In this document: positions 6,233 through 15,306 of the stretch, piece after piece | Numbering within the stretch: the first letter of the stretch is position 1 | Layout: each line of letters opens with the position of its first letter | NCBI GenBank assembly: GCA_024695465.1 | Contig: JAILID010000038.1 | Span: forward strand, 1 to 37,646 | From: Lachnospiraceae bacterium | GTDB lineage: Bacteria; Bacillota; Clostridia; Lachnospirales; Lachnospiraceae | Direction of reading: 5' to 3' | DNA: 37,646 nucleotides | Notes under the pieces: model-generated | The model's database searches: none | Told to the model about the DNA's origin: nothing | What the model saw: only the letters and a program-made list of their open reading frames with translations | Translations under genes and position numbers: made by a program

Positions 6233-8677
6233 TCACTTAGCGCGGCTCCGATACGCCGCTGCCGCCGCCTGTCCGAGAGCAATGCCCCCGTCATTGGGCG
6301 GCAGCAGGCGATGCCGAAGCACATAAAAACCGGCTTTCTTTAGTTTTTTCTCCGTCAGCTCAAGAAGCAGGCGGTTCTGAAAGCAGCCTCCCGACAGCGC
6401 GGCGATCCGAACCCCGGCAGCCTCTCCGATCTTAGCGGCAGCTTCAGCGGCCAGCTCCGCCAGCTCCTCATGGAAAATGAAGGCCAGCTTGCCGGTCTCT
6501 TCACCCGCAAGACGCCTCCGGACAATCGCATGAAAAAGCTGACTGGTCGGGAGATCGGACATCTCCGTCGAAGAGGCTCCCGCCTCCCCGGTTCCCCCCG
6601 GCTCCGCGCAGGATACTCCGGCTGCTCCCCGCTCTTTCTTTTCCGCAGAAGATAATCCGCTTCCCCCCATTTCCTCCTCTTCCGCAAAAGACAGTCCGGC
6701 CTTTTCACCTTCTCTCCCCTTCAGCGAAAAGGAACATCCTGCCCTCCCCGGCTCCCTGCGTTCCGCGTACTCTTCCGCGGCAAATTCAAGCGCCATGGAA
6801 GCCTCGCCCTCAAAGGTCGAGGAAAGACGGAGACCGAGAACCGCGGATACCGCGTCGAAAAGGCGACCCATACTGCTGCAGGAGACGCAATTGACGCCCC
6901 TCTCCGCCATGCCGAGGATCGTCCCGGCCTTCACCGGTCCGGCAAGCCCCAGGCTTTCCGAAAGCGCCAGCACCCTGTCCCGATCCTTATAAAGCCCATA
7001 AAGCATCGCCACAGCCGCCCGCCAGCCCTCCCGGGCCGCCGCATCCCCGCCCGCAAGGAGAAAAGGCTCCATCCGGGCCTTCCGCTCAAAACCGGCGTAA
7101 TCCGCAAGGAGGATTTCCCCTCCCCAAACCGTCCCATCCGTCCCGTAACCGCTTCCGTCAAATGAAAGGCCGACCACCCTCTCTGCGCATTCATTTTCCG
7201 CCATGCAGGAAAGGATATGGGCGTAATGGTGCTGGATCCCGATCAGCGGAAGCCCCGTCTCCTCCGCCAGCGCCAGGGAACGGTAGCGGGGATGCAGATC
7301 CGCAGCCACCATCTCCGGCTCCGCCTCGAGAAGTCCGGAAAAACGCCCTATGGTTTCCCGCAGAGCTTCCTCCGTCCGAAGATCCGTAAGATCGCCGATA
7401 TAGGGTGAAAGATAAAACATTCCGCCCTTCCCGATGCAGAAGCTGTTCTTGAGTTCTCCGCCCATCGCCAGCACCGGAGCGTCAAAACGCTCCGGAAGGC
7501 GGATCGGAAGGGGGGCATAGCCCCTGGAGCGGCGGATCATATAGGGCGCCCCCTCGTAAAGCGCCATCACCGTATCATCCGCCCGAATGCGGATCCTGCG
7601 GTTGTGGGACAAAATGACGTCGCAAAGACCGCCCAGCTCCTCTTCCGCTTCCGCATCATCCCGACAGATGGGAGCCCCGGAAATATTGCCGCTCGTCACA
7701 ATCAGGTAATCCGGCATGGACAGCCCGTCGTCATAGGAAAAAAGGAGCAGGTGGATCGGAGCGTAGGGCAGCAGGATCCCTAGATTCGGATTATCCGGAG
7801 CCGCCGCCTCCGCCACCCTTCCCTCCCCCCTTTTTTGAAGAAGCAGGATCGGTTTCTGGTGGCCGTCCAGTATCTCCGCGGCCTCCGGGCTGACAAAGCA
7901 TTCCCGCTCCGCCGCCGCAAGATCCCGCGCCATGACCGCAAAGGGTTTCATCGGGCGATTCTTTCTTCTTCGAAGAAGCTCCACCGCCGCCGGATTTTCC
8001 GCGTCGCAGACCAGATGGAAGCCTCCGATCCCCTTGACCGCCGCGACGCCTCCCTCCCGGATAACCTTCCGGGTCTTCGCAATCGCCTCATGTCCCCGCT
8101 CCTTACGCCCCAGAAGGTAATAAACCGGCCCGCAGGAATGGCAGGCAACCGGCTGGGCGTCATAGCGGCGGCTTCCCGGATCATGGTATTCCGCCGCGCA
8201 TGCCGGACACATAGGGAACTCCTTCATCGAAGTTCTCTCCCGGTCATAGGGCAGCGCGTCCAGGATCGTCATGCGGGGACCGCAGGAAGTGCAGTTGATA
8301 AAAGGATGCAGATAACGGCGGTCCTTTGGATCAAAAAGCTCCCTCCGGCAGTCCTCGCAGATGGCGATATCCGGGGAAATGAAAATCTCCCCTGCTGTCT
8401 TCTCGCTCTCAATGATCTGAAAATCCGAATACAGGGGGGCGTCCGAAAGCTCCCGCGCCTCCATTTTCAGAATGACCGCCCTCTTCGGCGGCTCCTCCTC
8501 CAGATTTTTTAAAAATGAAGACAGCGCCTCTTCCCCGCCCTGGGCCAGAATCTCCACATACGATCCCCTGTTGGCTACGCTGCCGGAAATGCCGGCCGCC
8601 GCGGCGTAACGGCTGACGGTCGGCCTGAAGCCGACTCCCTGCACGATTCCGTACACCCGTATCCTCTTTGTGACCAT
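6233..8677 (-). CDS. hypF: Carbamoyltransferase HypF ([NiFe]-hydrogenase maturation), with a repeat insertion
   Basis: An 814-residue protein that converts carbamoyl phosphate and ATP to a carbamoyl group passed to HypE for making the cyanide ligands of [NiFe] hydrogenase. The domains are in order: an acylphosphatase-like start (YGIVQGVGFRP), two zinc-finger motifs (CEDC/CTSC and CPAC/CHSC), a YrdC-like domain (KGIGGFHLVCDA), and a Kae1/HypF-type domain with GIQHHYAHILSC and SFDGSGYGTDG, then SGGCFQN near the end. Residues about 641-707 are a Gly/Ser/Ala/Glu-rich insertion of roughly four 13-14-residue repeats, which explains a length above the usual ~750-770. GGGGAGGAG precedes the start. 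No other hyp or hydrogenase gene is in the window. A promoter lies at 8878-8906. Confidence 0.93.
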   Translation of the reverse strand: MVTKRIRVYGIVQGVGFRPTVSRYAAAAGISGSVANRGSYVEILAQGGEEALSSFLKNLEEEPPKRAVILKMEARELSDAPLYSDFQIIESEKTAGEIFISPDIAICEDCRRELFDPKDRRYLHPFINCTSCGPRMTILDALPYDRERTSMKEFPMCPACAAEYHDPGSRRYDAQPVACHSCGPVYYLLGRKERGHEAIAKTRKVIREGGVAAVKGIGGFHLVCDAENPAAVELLRRRKNRPMKPFAVMARDLAAAERECFVSPEAAEILDGHQKPILLLQKRGEGRVAEAAAPDNPNLGILLPYAPIHLLLFSYDDGLSMPDYLIVTSGNISGAPICRDDAEAEEELGGLCDVILSHNRRIRIRADDTVMALYEGAPYMIRRSRGYAPLPIRLPERFDAPVLAMGGELKNSFCIGKGGMFYLSPYIGDLTDLRTEEALRETIGRFSGLLEAEPEMVAADLHPRYRSLALAEETGLPLIGIQHHYAHILSCMAENECAERVVGLSFDGSGYGTDGTVWGGEILLADYAGFERKARMEPFLLAGGDAAAREGWRAAVAMLYGLYKDRDRVLALSESLGLAGPVKAGTILGMAERGVNCVSCSSMGRLFDAVSAVLGLRLSSTFEGEASMALEFAAEEYAERREPGRAGCSFSLKGREGEKAGLSFAEEEEMGGSGLSSAEKKERGAAGVSCAEPGGTGEAGASSTEMSDLPTSQLFHAIVRRRLAGEETGKLAFIFHEELAELAAEAAAKIGEAAGVRIAALSGGCFQNRLLLELTEKKLKKAGFYVLRHRLLPPNDGGIALGQAAAAAYRSRAK
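6555..6757 (-). repeat. Imperfect ~40-bp repeats inserted in hypF
   Basis: Read on the minus strand, units of about 13-14 codons recur with the pattern AG[LVA]S.AE followed by a charged or Gly-rich stretch (AGLSFAEEEE, GLSSAEKKE, GVSCAEPGG, GASSTE). They lie between the two halves of the Kae1-like domain and keep the reading frame. At DNA level CGGA.T.TC...TGCGGAA recurs. Confidence 0.65.
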
Positions 8678-8877
8678 CGTCTCCTCCCCTTCTCATATCG
8701 CCGCGCTCAAGCCTCGCCCGGCGGGAATCGGCGGCAGATTCAGCCCAGCATCAAACGGCTTGTCCACCAGGTTTCTTCCCTTTTCATCCCGCGCTTTCGC
8801 GCCGGTCTTCTGCCGCCCGCAGCGGTGCAGCGCCGACGCGATAAGAGGCAGAAGCATGCTTTTTCATTTCCTGTATC

Positions 8878-8906
8878 ATTGTAGCACAAGGGCCTTAATT
8901 TGTCAT
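8878..8906 (-). promoter_or_regulatory. Promoter for hypF
   Basis: On the minus strand ATGACA (8906-8901) and TACAAT (8883-8878) are 17 bases apart, with a TG one base before the -10 box (extended -10). The leader to hypF would be about 190-200 bases. The remaining part of 8678-9028 shows no gene or known RNA. Confidence 0.65.
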
Positions 8907-9028
8907 ATAAAACGGACCTGGCTTCGCGATGTTCCCTGTCAGGAGAAACTGAATCATGATTGCAGATCGAGAGGCGCTGTGGGCTTTTGACCGAAACGCA
9001 CAAAGACGCGCTGCCGCCGCAAGGCGGC

Positions 9029-9058
9029 AAAAAAGCCGCCCCCTTGCGGGGACGGCCC
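9029..9058 (-). terminator. Terminator of the permuted GH3 gene
   Basis: On the minus strand GCCGTCCCC, a GCAA loop and GGGGGCGGC form a GC-rich stem followed by TTTTTT, 25 bases after the stop at 9083. A second short stem (GCCGCC/GGCGGC) follows at once. Confidence 0.85.
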
Positions 9059-9082
9059 TTTTTGCCAGGTCAGGCGATCAGA

Positions 9083-12034
9083 TTACGCCTCTTTCTTTCT
9101 CTTCATATAATTGCTGATGAGCTTGAACTCCCAGAAGGCCAGGAGGAGACCGATGATGACGGTCGCCGCGAGAAGAGCCTTCTCCCAGGAAGCCATACCC
9201 GGATGCAGGTTCTCTTCCTGATAAGCGCGGCTGTTGGCCACGACATAGAGGATGTTCTTGGCGGAGGTGCGGAGAGCCTGCTGAGCCGCCGCGCTGTCCG
9301 TGATGGTTACATAATTGTAAACCTGGTCAACGGTGGAAAGCATCAGGTCGGAACCCGCGCGGACCGCCTGGTCGGCGTTCATGTAGCCGTAGACGCCGAA
9401 GTAGTCCGTCTCGACGAAGCCGCGGAAGCCCCACTCATCGCGGAGGACAACCGTCTGAAGCTCGCGGCAGCCGCCGGACCAGCGATTGCCGACATAGTTG
9501 AAGGAGGACATAACCGCCTTGCAGTCCGCTTCCTTGACGCAGATCTCGAAGGGCTTCAGGTAGATCTCGCGGATCGCCTGCTCGTTGGACCATGTGCAGA
9601 GCATGGAGGTACGGTTGCCTTCCTGGTCGTTCAACGCGTAATGCTTCATGTACGCGTAGACTTCATGATCCTGGGAACCGTTGACCGCCGCGGCCGCGAT
9701 CGCGCCGGAAAGGAGGCCGTCTTCCGAATAGTACTCGAAGTTACGTCCCGCAAATGCGGTGCGGTGAATGTTCATGGCCGGAGCGTACCAACCGGAAGTA
9801 TCCATCTGGTCAGCCATCTCGCCGATGCTGTCGCCGAAGTTATAGGCCAGATCCTTGCTCCAGGTCGCCGCGATCAGGGTAGCTGCCGGGAAGCCGACAG
9901 AACCGACGCCGGTAAAGTTATTGTTGATGGACGCAGGACCGTCACAGTCATTGGTACGGACCTTGCCGACGCTGTCAATCGCGACCGTCTGGTATCCGCC
10001 GTTGCCGATCAGCGTATTCATCTCATCGATGGTCAGCTGGTCAAGGAGGTCATCCCACTTGGGATCGTCGTAGTCAAGGCCGCGCATATCGGAAAGGGTG
10101 AGGCCGTTGGAAGCGCCGGTCGTGATGGCCTCCGCATCCGACGCCGCGTCCTCTGCCGGAGCGCCGTCCGAGATATAGGTATAGGCGTCATAGAAGCCTT
10201 CCTGGTTCTCGGCAGACATCTCAAAATTAGTCGGAGCCGCCGTGGCTTCCTCATAGTTGGCGAAGCCATCCGCGCGGGAGAGATAGGTCACGCCGCCGTC
10301 GGCGAAATCAAACTGGTTGACAGCCGCCGTATCGTCGCTCTCGCGCTTGTTGGACTCGTCATAGACGACAGCCTGGGCCAGCGTAAGGGTCTTGGAATCA
10401 TCGATATCATGGGAATTCGAATTGACGGAGATCACATAATCCCCGGCTTCCAGGACATAGCAGCCCTTGTCAAGGTAATCATAGCTCGCAAGCTGCTCCA
10501 GCGGGATCGTGAAATCGATCGTCTCGGAAGCGCCGGCTGCCAGCTCACTTGTCTTCGCGAAATCAATAAGGTTGGCGGAAGCCTTCTCAATGCCGCCGTC
10601 CGTGTAAGGAGGATTCATGTAGATTTCAACAACATCCTTGCCCGCAGTGGAGCCGGTATTCTTAACCGTGACGGAGAAGCTGATATTCGTTCCGTCGGTC
10701 TCAATATCGCTCATGGTCTTCTCAAAGGACGTATAGGACAGACCGTAACCGAAGGGGTAGACAACCTCGTCCTCATACTTGATGAAGCCCTCTGCCGCAG
10801 CCGTCTCATAATACTTATAGCCGACATAGATGCCTTCCACATAGTTGACGAAATTGACGCAGACGCCGGCCGGATCGAAGAAGGTCGCGTCGCCGTTGCC
10901 GGCCCCATCCATATTCGTGTAATTGAAATCGCCGAAATTATTCCACCAGGGGCTGTTCTTCATGTTCGCGACATAGGTGTCGACCGTACGTCCGGACGGG
11001 TTGATCGCGCCGCTGACGACTTTGCCGAAACCGGCAAAACCGCTCTGGCCCGTGCCGGGGCAGAGGATAACGCCCTTGATCTGCTCATAGTCTTTCACGA
11101 AGCCAAGCTCAAAAGCGTTCGCGCCGTTGTAGACCAGGATGACGTTGTCAAAGTTTTCGCAGACAAGATCAATCATCTCTTCCTCGCGGTTGGAGAGCTG
11201 GAGGAAATGATCCCCTTCGTCCCAGTCGTTCCCTTCATTCAGGGAATCATCATAAGTACCTGCATAATAGCCGGCGCTCATGCCCGCGTAGTTGCCCTCG
11301 GAAGCGGTTCTTCTCAGCCAGGAGCCATCGACAACAGCCGGCATATCGGTGGGAAGGTCAGCGCCTTCGCCGCCGACGCGGGTGATGACGATCATGGCGG
11401 TATCGGAGAATGCCTTCGCGTTGCTGATCAATTCATCGCTGTACGCGCTCACATTCGGCTCCGGAAGCGTCCAGTCCTGGGACCACATGGCCACAGAAGG
11501 ACGATCCGACTTATAATCGGTATAGAACTTGGAAAGCTCGGTATTGGTCTCGATACCTGCTTCATTAAGGCCGGCAAGAAGATCGACCGTCGGATAAGCG
11601 GTGTTCAAAGCGCCGGAGCCGGTTCCGCCGTAGCAGGGATTCGTGGAAGCCCAGCCGAAGACGTTCAGTTTGGAACCGGAAGCAACCGGAAGAATGGTAT
11701 CCGTGTTCTGCGCAAGAACGACGCCCTCCTCCGTAATGGTGCTGACGAGTTCCGTAGCGGCCGCGGAGGTCTCCGCCTCAATCGAGCCGCCGCCGGTGGC
11801 CAGATCCAGAAGATTGGACATGGGGCCGCGGCAGATAAGATTCGCAACAATAAGAAGGGTAAGGATGATAGCAAGCCCCGCCTCCCCGCGGACCAGCTTC
11901 TTCTCCGGCTTCTTAAACTTTCCAGCCGCGATCATGGCGATAATTCCGAGAACCAGAACCACAACGAACGCGATAATATGGCCGCGTATATTATTAACGA
12001 CAGCCATGACGTCATCCATATTAATAGATAACAT
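9083..12034 (-). CDS. Circularly permuted GH3 beta-glycosidase, membrane-anchored at both ends
   Basis: A 983-residue glycoside hydrolase family 3 protein, probably a beta-glucosidase or xylosidase. The order is reversed from the usual: two N-terminal membrane segments (about residues 18-40 and 52-72), then the GH3 C-terminal alpha/beta sandwich (FGWASTNPCYGG), a fibronectin-III-like part (GKDVVEIYMNPPY), and last the GH3 N-terminal barrel (NDCDGPASIN, GRNFEYYSEDG, KHYALNDQEGNR), with the probable nucleophile Asp877 in VETDYFG. A third membrane segment (about 947-968) ends in KRKKEA. Lys/Arg-rich loops after segments 1 and 3 place the enzyme outside the cell. GGGAGG precedes ATG 12034. Permuted GH3 enzymes are known in rumen clostridia; the sugar specificity is not visible. 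Confidence 0.9.
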   Translation of the reverse strand: MLSINMDDVMAVVNNIRGHIIAFVVVLVLGIIAMIAAGKFKKPEKKLVRGEAGLAIILTLLIVANLICRGPMSNLLDLATGGGSIEAETSAAATELVSTITEEGVVLAQNTDTILPVASGSKLNVFGWASTNPCYGGTGSGALNTAYPTVDLLAGLNEAGIETNTELSKFYTDYKSDRPSVAMWSQDWTLPEPNVSAYSDELISNAKAFSDTAMIVITRVGGEGADLPTDMPAVVDGSWLRRTASEGNYAGMSAGYYAGTYDDSLNEGNDWDEGDHFLQLSNREEEMIDLVCENFDNVILVYNGANAFELGFVKDYEQIKGVILCPGTGQSGFAGFGKVVSGAINPSGRTVDTYVANMKNSPWWNNFGDFNYTNMDGAGNGDATFFDPAGVCVNFVNYVEGIYVGYKYYETAAAEGFIKYEDEVVYPFGYGLSYTSFEKTMSDIETDGTNISFSVTVKNTGSTAGKDVVEIYMNPPYTDGGIEKASANLIDFAKTSELAAGASETIDFTIPLEQLASYDYLDKGCYVLEAGDYVISVNSNSHDIDDSKTLTLAQAVVYDESNKRESDDTAAVNQFDFADGGVTYLSRADGFANYEEATAAPTNFEMSAENQEGFYDAYTYISDGAPAEDAASDAEAITTGASNGLTLSDMRGLDYDDPKWDDLLDQLTIDEMNTLIGNGGYQTVAIDSVGKVRTNDCDGPASINNNFTGVGSVGFPAATLIAATWSKDLAYNFGDSIGEMADQMDTSGWYAPAMNIHRTAFAGRNFEYYSEDGLLSGAIAAAAVNGSQDHEVYAYMKHYALNDQEGNRTSMLCTWSNEQAIREIYLKPFEICVKEADCKAVMSSFNYVGNRWSGGCRELQTVVLRDEWGFRGFVETDYFGVYGYMNADQAVRAGSDLMLSTVDQVYNYVTITDSAAAQQALRTSAKNILYVVANSRAYQEENLHPGMASWEKALLAATVIIGLLLAFWEFKLISNYMKRKKEA

Positions 12035-12205
12035 ACTTTTTCCTCCCTGTTTACCTGTAAAAATTGATGGATACTGTTTTAAAAGCTGCGTCTTTTCGAT
12101 CTGCCTCCTTTTCAGACCGCAAAAAGCCGACGCGAAAACAAGAAAAACGAGACTCGTTTTTCATTTCCTATAAACTATCATATTTTTTTAACTGTTTTCA
12201 ATTCT

Positions 12206-12240
12206 GACACAAACTGCTGCTTTTACGACACAAACGGTTC
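12206..12240 (-). promoter_or_regulatory. Direct repeats upstream of the permuted GH3 gene, candidate operator
   Basis: GACACAAAC occurs at 12206-12214 and 12227-12235, 21 bases apart (two helical turns). The second copy runs into AAACGGTTC (12232-12240), which also occurs upstream of the second GH3 gene at 15397-15405. They lie about 170-205 bases before the start codon. A regulatory role is inference. Confidence 0.3.
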
Positions 12241-12266
12241 ACATATTCACGTTTTATTCATAAATC

Positions 12267-12302
12267 CCGGAGAAGCGCGGCAGATGCGCCGCAGCCCTCC
12301 GG
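12267..12302 (-). terminator. Hairpin after the GtrA-like gene
   Basis: CCGGAG/CTCCGG with an inner GCGGC/GCCGC stem lies just past the stop at 12309. A T run is lacking (GATTTAT follows on the minus strand), so it is a weak or stabilising structure more than a standard terminator. Confidence 0.45.
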
Positions 12303-12308
12303 CAGCTT

Positions 12309-12872
12309 TCAGGCTTTTTTCTCACCGAAGCCTTCCGCAAAAATCGTCTTATCAATCGCGAAGATGATAACCATGGCGACGCCGCCGGTGGCGACTGTCG
12401 TCACGATATTCCTCACCGCGTCCGGGATACCGAACGCCGCCGTAACCGGATTCCAGATGCAGGTAAAGAGATTCATGATGAGCATGACCGCAATCGTTCC
12501 GGCAAAATGGCAGAGAAGCTGCGGCAGCACCGGTCCCTTGCTCCGGAAGGTTACATTGCGCTGCAGCGGGAAATTGATGCACTCGCCGAGGAAGATCGAG
12601 GTATAGTTCGCCAGCGTGAAGGCCAAGCCTCCGTCCGCCAGGCTGTTGCCGATAATCGCCAGCGTAAAGGGAACGTCCAGCACCTTCGTCTGGATTCCCG
12701 GCCAGGTCCACTCCACCTGTCCGACGATCCCTTCGAAGAAGCCCGGAAGGAAGGTCAGAAGAAGGTACTTAAGAAACGTGACGACATAGCTGAAAACGAT
12801 GAAGAGTCCGCCCTCTCGGATCCACCTGGCCGCTGCCGGATGCTTTTCACTGAAACTTTTTAAAAAATCCAT
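12309..12872 (-). CDS. GtrA-like four-helix membrane protein
   Basis: A 187-residue integral membrane protein with four predicted membrane segments (around GGLFIVFSYVVTFLKYLLL, IIGNSLADGGLAFTLA, HFAGTIAVMLIMNLF and VATGGVAMVIIFAI). The loop FPLQRNVTFRSKG fits the GtrA family signature (N-F/Y-x-L-x-R-x-x-T-F). GtrA proteins are linked to moving lipid-carried sugars across the membrane or to surface polysaccharide synthesis. The start at 12872 follows the GH3 stop by one base (TGA-T-ATG) with GGGGAG nine bases before it, so it is translationally coupled to the GH3 enzyme. An ATG at 12902 inside the GH3 gene is less likely. The functional link to a cytoplasmic beta-glucosidase is unclear. Confidence 0.78.
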   Translation of the reverse strand: MDFLKSFSEKHPAAARWIREGGLFIVFSYVVTFLKYLLLTFLPGFFEGIVGQVEWTWPGIQTKVLDVPFTLAIIGNSLADGGLAFTLANYTSIFLGECINFPLQRNVTFRSKGPVLPQLLCHFAGTIAVMLIMNLFTCIWNPVTAAFGIPDAVRNIVTTVATGGVAMVIIFAIDKTIFAEGFGEKKA

Positions 12873-12873
12873 A

Positions 12874-15306
12874 TCATTTTTCTCCCCTGATTTTCTTTTC
12901 ATATTTCTTGTTGGCGCTGGAATTCGCGAAATAGCCGCCGATCACCTTGCCGATGCCCTTGAAGAAATGTCCGTTGACCGCCGTCACCATGCCGTCCACC
13001 ATGTCTTTGGAAACCGCGCCCCCGGTCATCTTGGCGATCGCCCTGAAAGGCATATTGTAAATGAAGAGAATATTGAGATCCGGAGTCCCGGCGGCTTCCG
13101 CCTTTTTCCTCTTCCCTTCCAGGATGTTATAGCCAAAGCGGGCCAGTCCCAGCTTCGCGTTTTTCAGCTGGCAGATCGCGTCGTTCTCCGTGAGCACGCT
13201 GCCCCAGGAACCGTCCGGAACCGGATAGCCCAGAAGCTCCGAGAATTCCCCGTCAGATACATTCTTGATATCCGCCTTGTAATATGAAGGAAGCTTCGCG
13301 GGATCATAGGGCAGGACATCGGTCGTAGCGGCCTTATCGATCCTGCCGGACAGGCGGATATCCTCCACGGAAGCCCCGACCAGGATCTCATAGCTGCCGC
13401 CTTCTATCTCCCACCTGCCCGTCTTTACGTTCCAGTAGCGGAAAGTATACTCATCGAAAGGAATCTCCACCTTTTTCGACTCTCCGGCTTTCAGGAAAAC
13501 TTTCGCGAAGCCCTTCAGCTCCTTCCTGGGGCGGAAAACCTTCGCCCCCGGAAGGGAGACGTAGAGCTGGGCAGCCTCCGCCCCATCGCGGTCTCCGGTA
13601 TTCGTGATCGTAAAGGAAACCCCTTCGCCGCTGACCGCAAGATCCGAGTAGGCAAAGGTCGTATAGGAAAGCCCGAAGCCGAAAGGATACTTAACCGGGA
13701 TGCCGGCCGTATCGAAATAGCGGTAGCCGATATAGGGGCCTTCTTTGTGATTGGTATTCCGCTCCCTGGCCGGGTAATAGCTGTAAGCCGGGGTATCCTC
13801 GTAGCGGACCGGATAGGTCTCCGCCAGCTTGCCGGAAGGATTCACCCTGCCCGTCAGGATATCCAGGATGGCCCCGCCGCCGGCCTGGCCGGTAAGATAG
13901 CCGTGAAGGATCGCCTTCAGATCTTTGTCCCAGGCCATGTCGATCGGGGAACCGCCGGAAAGGACGCCCACGATGTTGGGATTGGCCTCCGCCATGGCCT
14001 TCAGCACATCCACCATATTCTGGGGAATGAAGATATGCGTCCTGTCAAGTCCTTCGGATTCGGACATCTCGTTGAGTCCGAAGAAATAAAGGACGACGTC
14101 CGCGTTTTTGGCGGCCGCGACTGCCTCCGCCTTCAGGGTCTCATCGCTGCTTCCGTCCCGCTTGTAGCCCCGGACCATGCCGGTAACTTCGATCTCTTCG
14201 GCGTAATCGCCAAGCTTATCCGTGATATTTTCCAGGAACGTGTTGTTGACGGAAGAGGAGCCCGCCCCCTGGTAACGCGGCACATAGGCAAAATCCCCGA
14301 CCACCACAACCTTCGTTCCCTTTTTCAGGGGAAGGATCCGGTCTTCATTTTTCAAAAGAATCGCGCACTGAGAGGCCGCCTTCCTCGCAAGATCGTTATG
14401 GGCCTCCTTGTCGAACTCTTCTTTATGCCCTTTAGCCGCTTCCGTCGTGCTAAGAACCGCTTCGAGAAGGGTGTCGACTCTCGCGTCGAGCTCTTCCATG
14501 CTGAGGGCGCCGTCATTGACGGCCGCGATCAGCTGACGCGCGCTGTCGAGACCCGGCGCCGGCATCTCCAGATCCGAACCGGCCTTCACCCCGGCCACGT
14601 GGCTGTTGGAACCGCCCCAGTCGGTCACAACCATCCCGTCATAGCCCCACTCGCCCCTTAAAATGTCCTTTAAGAGGTGTTCATTTTCATTGGTATACTC
14701 TCCGTTGACCTCATTGTAGGAGGTCATAACGGCCTTAACTCCGCCCTCCCGGACCGAGATCTCAAACTGGGTCAGATAAATCTCCCGGAGGGTTCGCTCG
14801 TCGACGACCGCATTGACCGCCATGCGCCGTTCCTCCTGGGAATTGACCGCGAAATGCTTGGCGCAGGCCCGGACGCCCTGGCTCTGCACGCCCTTGATAT
14901 AGCCGCTTGCCATCTTGCCCGCCAGATAGGGGTCTTCCGAATAGTACTCAAAATTCCTGCCGCATAAGGGGCTGCGCTTCATATTCATTCCGGGTCCCAG
15001 AAGAACCTGGACATTCTCACACATTGCCTCCTCGCCCAGGGTCTTTCCAATCTCCCCGGCCAGCTCCACGTCCCAGCTGGACGCGACGGTCGCCGCGGAG
15101 GGCACGCAGGTCGCCGGAAGCGAAGGATTTAAGCCCAGATGGTCGCCCGCCCCGGCCTGGCGCCGGACGCCGGAGGGTCCGTCCGACAGATACATCTCCG
15201 GAATGCCGAGCCTCGGAAAGTCCCAGGTCTGCCATTCCCCCTTGCCTCCCAGAAAAGCGGCCTTCTCCTCCAGAGTCATCTTGTCGATGATGTCTTTATG
15301 CTTCAT
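12874..15306 (-). CDS. GH3 beta-glucosidase, canonical order, cytoplasmic
   Basis: An 810-residue GH3 enzyme without signal peptide, so likely acting on imported oligosaccharides or glycosides. The N-terminal barrel shows LSDGPSGVRRQ, GPGMNMKRSPLCGRNFEYYSEDP, KHFAVNSQEERR and the nucleophile Asp229 in VVTDWGG. The C-terminal sandwich follows (VVGDFAYVPRYQGAGSS), then the fibronectin-III-like domain (RPRKELKGFAKVFLKAGE). About 100 extra C-terminal residues are predicted helical (IAKMTGGAVSKDMVDG). AAAGGAG precedes the ATG. It forms a coupled pair with the GtrA-like gene downstream. Glucose, xylose or arabinose specificity cannot be decided from sequence. Confidence 0.93.
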   Translation of the reverse strand: MKHKDIIDKMTLEEKAAFLGGKGEWQTWDFPRLGIPEMYLSDGPSGVRRQAGAGDHLGLNPSLPATCVPSAATVASSWDVELAGEIGKTLGEEAMCENVQVLLGPGMNMKRSPLCGRNFEYYSEDPYLAGKMASGYIKGVQSQGVRACAKHFAVNSQEERRMAVNAVVDERTLREIYLTQFEISVREGGVKAVMTSYNEVNGEYTNENEHLLKDILRGEWGYDGMVVTDWGGSNSHVAGVKAGSDLEMPAPGLDSARQLIAAVNDGALSMEELDARVDTLLEAVLSTTEAAKGHKEEFDKEAHNDLARKAASQCAILLKNEDRILPLKKGTKVVVVGDFAYVPRYQGAGSSSVNNTFLENITDKLGDYAEEIEVTGMVRGYKRDGSSDETLKAEAVAAAKNADVVLYFFGLNEMSESEGLDRTHIFIPQNMVDVLKAMAEANPNIVGVLSGGSPIDMAWDKDLKAILHGYLTGQAGGGAILDILTGRVNPSGKLAETYPVRYEDTPAYSYYPARERNTNHKEGPYIGYRYFDTAGIPVKYPFGFGLSYTTFAYSDLAVSGEGVSFTITNTGDRDGAEAAQLYVSLPGAKVFRPRKELKGFAKVFLKAGESKKVEIPFDEYTFRYWNVKTGRWEIEGGSYEILVGASVEDIRLSGRIDKAATTDVLPYDPAKLPSYYKADIKNVSDGEFSELLGYPVPDGSWGSVLTENDAICQLKNAKLGLARFGYNILEGKRKKAEAAGTPDLNILFIYNMPFRAIAKMTGGAVSKDMVDGMVTAVNGHFFKGIGKVIGGYFANSSANKKYEKKIRGEK

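Noticed and set aside
6233-8677. A hydrogenase maturation operon around hypF
   Set aside because: No other hyp or hydrogenase gene lies within the window; neighbours are a phosphodiesterase and a glycosidase on separate transcripts.
8960-12031. A 1023-residue open frame on the plus strand, antisense to the permuted GH3 gene
   Set aside because: It has no ribosome binding site or recognisable domain and mirrors a clear GH3 gene on the other strand; high GC third positions keep the opposite frame open.
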